Of a DNA stretch of 64,000 nt, positions 60,455 to 64,000 are shown piece after piece. Each line of letters begins with the position of its first letter. The first letter of the stretch is position 1. Source of the stretch: Pseudomonas fluorescens (GTDB lineage Bacteria; Pseudomonadota; Gammaproteobacteria; Pseudomonadales; Pseudomonadaceae); assembly GCF_902498185.1 (NCBI RefSeq), contig NZ_CABVIX010000006.1, positions 247,311 through 311,310 on the forward strand. The letters run 5' to 3'. The notes under the pieces are model-generated. The model was given only the letters and a program-made list of their open reading frames with translations. It had not been told where the DNA came from and searched no databases. The position numbers and the translations under genes are program-made.

Positions 60455-63400
60455 TCACGATGCGTATAAACCTTCGATCGTTTCAATCAGTACTTCATAT
60501 TGCACAGGCTTAGTCAGGTGCTGATCAAATCCGGATAGAGCAGAGGCTGCCTTGTCGCCATACCCCGTGAGAGCGATGGCTGGCGTCTTTTGCAAATGGT
60601 TGATCTTGCGCAGCTCGCCGATCAGTTGATGACCATCCATCCCCGGCATCCCAATGTCCGAAATAATGACATCGAAGTGTGTGTCTCTGGCGTGCTCTAC
60701 CACCTGCAATGGATCATGAAACGCTATGACCTCGGCTTCTTCCATTTCAAGGAGCTGTTTCATGATTTCCAGTATTTCGATGGAATCGTCGATGAGCAAG
60801 ACCTTCATGCCATGCAAGCGCGCAGCTTGCACTGGCCGTTGAGCGGGCCCATCAACCGATGACTGAGTACACAGCGGCAAAGTGACGGTAAATGTACAGC
60901 CAAGGCCGATACCTGCGGAAGTGGCCGTCACGCTCCCACCATGGGCCTCAATCAGCTGACGAACCAGAGACAAGCCAATGCCGAGGCCTTCTCGCTTATG
61001 CGTGGAGTGCTGATGGGTGGCTTGACTGAACAAATTGAAAACGCGCTCCAGATCCTGCTCGGACAGTCCGACCCCGTTATCGACAAATTGCAGATTTACC
61101 GTGTCGTTGACCTGCTTGACGACAATCTGGATGACGGGATGCTCTGCGCTGAACTTCAGGGCGTTGTTGAGCAAATTCCAAATCACTTGTTCAAGACGAG
61201 TGACATCGCCATTGACCCAGCAGACCCCCCTGGCCTCAGGCTCCATGTCGAGTGTAATTTGGCCTTCAGGACATTCGCTTGAGGCGACGGCGAAGACTTC
61301 TTCAAGGATGGCCGTGAGCTCAACCGGCTGCTTTTTGAGTTTCAGTTTGCCTGTGCGAATTCGCGCCACATCCAGCAAGTCGTCAATGATTCGCGCTTGG
61401 CTGGCAACCGCATCACTGATGGTGTCAACAGCCTTGCTTGCGCGCTCCGCTGCTCGAATTGCCGGGATGCGTCGCAACATTTCAGTATTGAGTTGAATCA
61501 AGTTCAACGGGTGCTTCAACTCATGAGACATCACGGCGAAGAACTCGTCCTTCATGTGACTGCTGGTCTGGGTTTCTTTAAGGATACGGTTTTGCTGCTC
61601 CTGCATGCGCTTGTGCCCGGTGAGGTCACGGGCAATTTTTACGTACCCGCTCAGCGAGTCGCTGTTCAATGTGGCGACTTCGCCGCTGCAGTAGAAGCGC
61701 TCGCCCCCCTTGCGCACATGCCAGCGCTCGTCCAGGCAACGGCCCTCAAGATGAGCTTTACGTAGCTCCTCTGCCGGCACGCCGCCTCGGCGGTCCTCGG
61801 GAGTAAAGATCAGCTCAACGTATTTGCCGAGGACTTCATTCTTGGCATAGCCGAAAATCATCTCAGCGCCGGTATTCCAGTCGCTGATGATCCCCTGCTC
61901 GTCCATGACAATGATGGCGAAATCGTGAGTACTCTCCGCTGCCAAGCGCATGCGTTCCTGTCCCAGCCGAAGACTTTCTTCAGCGGCGCGACGCTTGGTG
62001 ATATCGATGAAGGTGAGGACCGTACCATTGATCAGGTTTTCGTTTGAACGGTACGGCAGCAAGCGGGCGATATACCAACGTTGATCATTGCTGGGGACTT
62101 CGCGTTCTATGATATTCAACGTTTCAAATACAGCACCCGCATCGTCGGTGAGCTGCGGGTACTTCAGCCGGTGGGTAATGTCGAGCAAGGAGCGGCCTGT
62201 ATCGCTCGTCAAAATATTGAAAATATCGGTGGCACGCGGCGTGAACCAGCGAATGCGCATGCTCTTGTCGACAAAGATAGTCGCGATGTCCGTGGAGGCG
62301 ATCAAATTGCTGAGATAATCGTTGACCTTGTCTGTTTCTTCAACCTTGGTCTTTAGCTCGTAATTGACGGTCAATAACTCTTCATTGATCGACTGCAACT
62401 CTTCCTTGCTGGTCTCCAGTTCCTCGGTGGCTGAACGCAGCTCTTCGTTGATGGCCTGGGCTTCCTCGTTCGAGGCCTTGAGTTCTTCACTCGACACTTC
62501 GGACTGTTCGATGGTCTCCTGAAGCTGAAGTTTGGTTTGATGCAGTTCCTTTTCCAGCACGGCCAAGGCGTGGTTGTCCGCGTCCGACGGTGCCCCTTGC
62601 CTCTGCCGCGAAGGCGGCGTGTCCTGAATCTTGAAAACGACCAGGAACACATCATGATTGGTCGTTTCGTCCCGGTAGGGTTCAATGACCAAGCTCACGC
62701 TTTCGTCGCCAAGTGTCGCGTCGCGTGAGCTCACCCGCATACCGCTTTGCTGCGCCTGATAAAGGGTGGTGCGCAACTCCAAGCGCAGCGCGGGATCAAT
62801 CAGATTCACCAGGTTACGGCTGACTTCACCGGCGACATAACGAAGAAAGCGCCCCACACTGTTGTCCAAGTGCAGGATCTCAAGATTACCGTCGATGATC
62901 AGGCTCGGCGGATGGGCGCTTTCCAGCGCACGTCGATGGACATCGGCAAAGGAGATTTTACCGGCGCGTTTGGGCGCCACTGGAACCGTATCATCGGTGC
63001 CGCTGCGCATATAGCCAGCGCGCGGAATCGAGGGTGAACGCCGCTCCGAACTGCTCAGCTTGGCGCGATAGATACGATTACGCTTGTCGACGGCTACAAA
63101 CAGGTCAGGGCACACATCGGCGGACTCGGAGGAGCCCAGAAACAGATAACCACCGGTGCGAAGTGCGAAGTGGAACATTTGCAGGATTTCACGCTGAACC
63201 TCGCGGTCCAGGTAGATCATCAGATTGCGACAGACAATCAGGTCAATTTGCGAAAAGGGCGGGTCCGCCAGGATGTTGTGCTTGGCGAATAAAACGATAT
63301 CGCGTATTTCCTTGTTGATACGGAAATGCGTCCCTTCCTTGACGAAGTGGTGGCGTAAACGGGTAGGCGGGACGTCGGTCAATATAGCTTCGGAAAACTG

Positions 63401-63873
63401 TCCCGCGCGGCCTCTGGCAATGGCACGCTCATCCACGTCCGTGGCAAACAGTTGGATTTTACTGCCGCTGTTTTCCAGCGACTGTTGCTCCATGGCCAAG
63501 ATGGCGAGGCTATAGGCTTCCTCACCGCTCGAACAACCTGCCGACCAGATGCGAACCTCTTCCCTGTGGGGCCGATTCTGAGCCTTTCGTTCAAAAATCT
63601 CGCTGAAGACGCTACGCTCCAAGGCCTCAAACGCTTCGCGATCCCGGAAGAAATTGGTGACGCCAATCAACATGTCGCCTAATAGCGCCTTGGCTTCTTC
63701 GGCATGCGTTTCAATGTAGTTGAGGTAGGCGGCCAGGTCGGCCTGGGTCGTCACCTGCAGGCGGCGCTCAAGGCGCCTGAGCACTGTCGCACGCTTGTAG
63801 TGCTTGAAGTCATGCCCAGTACGGTTACGCAGCACACTGAGAATTTTCCCCAGCAGTTGCTCATCGTCGCATT
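60455..63873 (-). pseudogene. 5'-truncated CheR-PAS-histidine kinase-receiver hybrid, cut by an IS element
   Basis: From GTG 63835 there remain 1126 codons. In order they encode CheR methyltransferase (RRLERRLQV N-terminal helices; IWSAGCSSGEEAYSLAI near residue 95), a Glu-rich coiled coil near 420-500, PAS domains near 510-760 (IRWFTPRATDIFNIL, ISDWNTGAEMIFGYAKNEVLGK), a HisKA/HATPase_c kinase (phospho-His in MSHELKHPLN near 780), and a receiver domain (VIISDIGMPGMDGHQL near 1065). Family members start with a CheB methylesterase domain, which is missing. The frame continues into the IS terminus at 63874 (KCDDEQLLGKILS upstream of GTG). It may still make an internal-start protein. Confidence 0.82.
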
Positions 63874-63880
63874 TGGACTG

Positions 63881-63918
63881 CCCCCAAGAAGTTGGACAAA
63901 AAATCCAACCCTTGGGGG
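63881..63918 (+). repeat. Hairpin inside the IS end, overlapping the transposase ribosome binding site
   Basis: CCCCCAAG (63881-63888) and GTTGGA (63891-63896) pair with TCCAAC (63904-63909) and CTTGGGGG (63911-63918), leaving a 2/1-nt internal bulge and a CAAAAAA loop. The G-run at 63914-63918 is the only good ribosome binding site for the orfA ATG at 63923, so the hairpin would bury it in read-through transcripts. Confidence 0.6.
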
Positions 63919-63922
63919 ACCG

Positions 63923-64000
63923 ATGGGCAAATACACAGAGCAGTTCAAACTCACAGCCATCTCAGCCTACTTAGATGGTAGCGATGGCTTTCGAAAGGTA
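63923..64000 (+). CDS. Transposase OrfA of the IS3-family element, N-terminal 26 residues
   Basis: The open frame gives MGKYTEQFKLTAISAYLDGS followed by DGFRKV at the window edge. The pattern YTEQFKL-x5-YL-x-G-x-x-G matches the helix-turn-helix start of IS150-group OrfA proteins, which bind the IS ends. It is partial only because the window ends. Confidence 0.78.
   Translation, partial: MGKYTEQFKLTAISAYLDGSDGFRKV

Larger units (their letters stand above)
63874..64000 (+). mobile_element. Left end of an IS3-family (IS150-group-like) element, truncated by window end
   Basis: The terminal sequence TGGACTGCCCCCAAGAAG (63874-63891) is of the type found at ends of IS3-family IS150-group elements. 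It begins exactly where the kinase similarity stops, and an orfA-type transposase frame starts 49 bp inside. The other end and target duplication are outside the window. Confidence 0.75.

Overview
The window looks like chromosomal DNA of a Pseudomonas, most likely of the P. putida / P. entomophila group. It is GC-rich, densely packed, has many 1-8 bp gene overlaps, and carries typical Pseudomonas families: TagQRST-type type VI secretion accessory genes, a GGxC-lipobox TagQ, a Cu/Zn superoxide dismutase and a putrescine-type catabolic set. No rRNA, tRNA or CRISPR array was seen.

Left part (1-24 kb), metabolic and regulatory islands. A stress-like minus-strand group (thiamine-diphosphate enzyme cut by the window edge, a small PLDc_N-type membrane protein, an SDR) faces sodC. 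A LysR gene converges on a RidA / flavin monooxygenase pair, which diverges from a DUF1028 / ArgE-like pair; this looks like a small uncharacterised catabolic module. A HipB/HipA-type toxin-antitoxin pair follows, with a clear sigma70 promoter and a dyad at its start point. Next come an APC permease, a class III aminotransferase, a PuuC-like aldehyde dehydrogenase, a tiny ORF and a LuxR regulator (diamine or amino acid catabolism), then a divergent EamA exporter / MocR regulator pair, a RES-type toxin-antitoxin pair, a methyltransferase, and an L-tartrate module (TtdR-like LysR, DctA-type carrier, TtdA, TtdB).

Right part (24-60 kb), a complete H1-like type VI secretion system. Two divergent operons start from one 396-bp control region at 41417-41812. 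The minus-strand operon runs tssA-tssB-tssC-hcp-tssE-tssF-tssG-clpV-vgrG-eagR-rhs-immunity. The plus-strand operon runs fha-tssJ-tssK-tssL-tssM-tagF-pppA-ppkA-tagT-tagS-tagR-tagQ and ends with a candidate membrane-active effector and a four-helix membrane protein as its possible immunity partner. All 13 core tss genes and the whole TagQRST-PpkA-PppA-Fha-TagF threonine-phosphorylation cascade are present. The tagJ gene usually found between hcp and tssE in H1 clusters is absent. The control region holds a 39-bp dyad with a perfect 19-bp core and a leader hairpin presenting a full RsmA/CsrA-type CANGGANG motif over the fha ribosome binding site.

Right edge. A large CheR-PAS-histidine kinase-receiver hybrid is cut at its 5' end by an IS3-family element that runs off the window. 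Its expected N-terminal CheB domain is separated from the rest.
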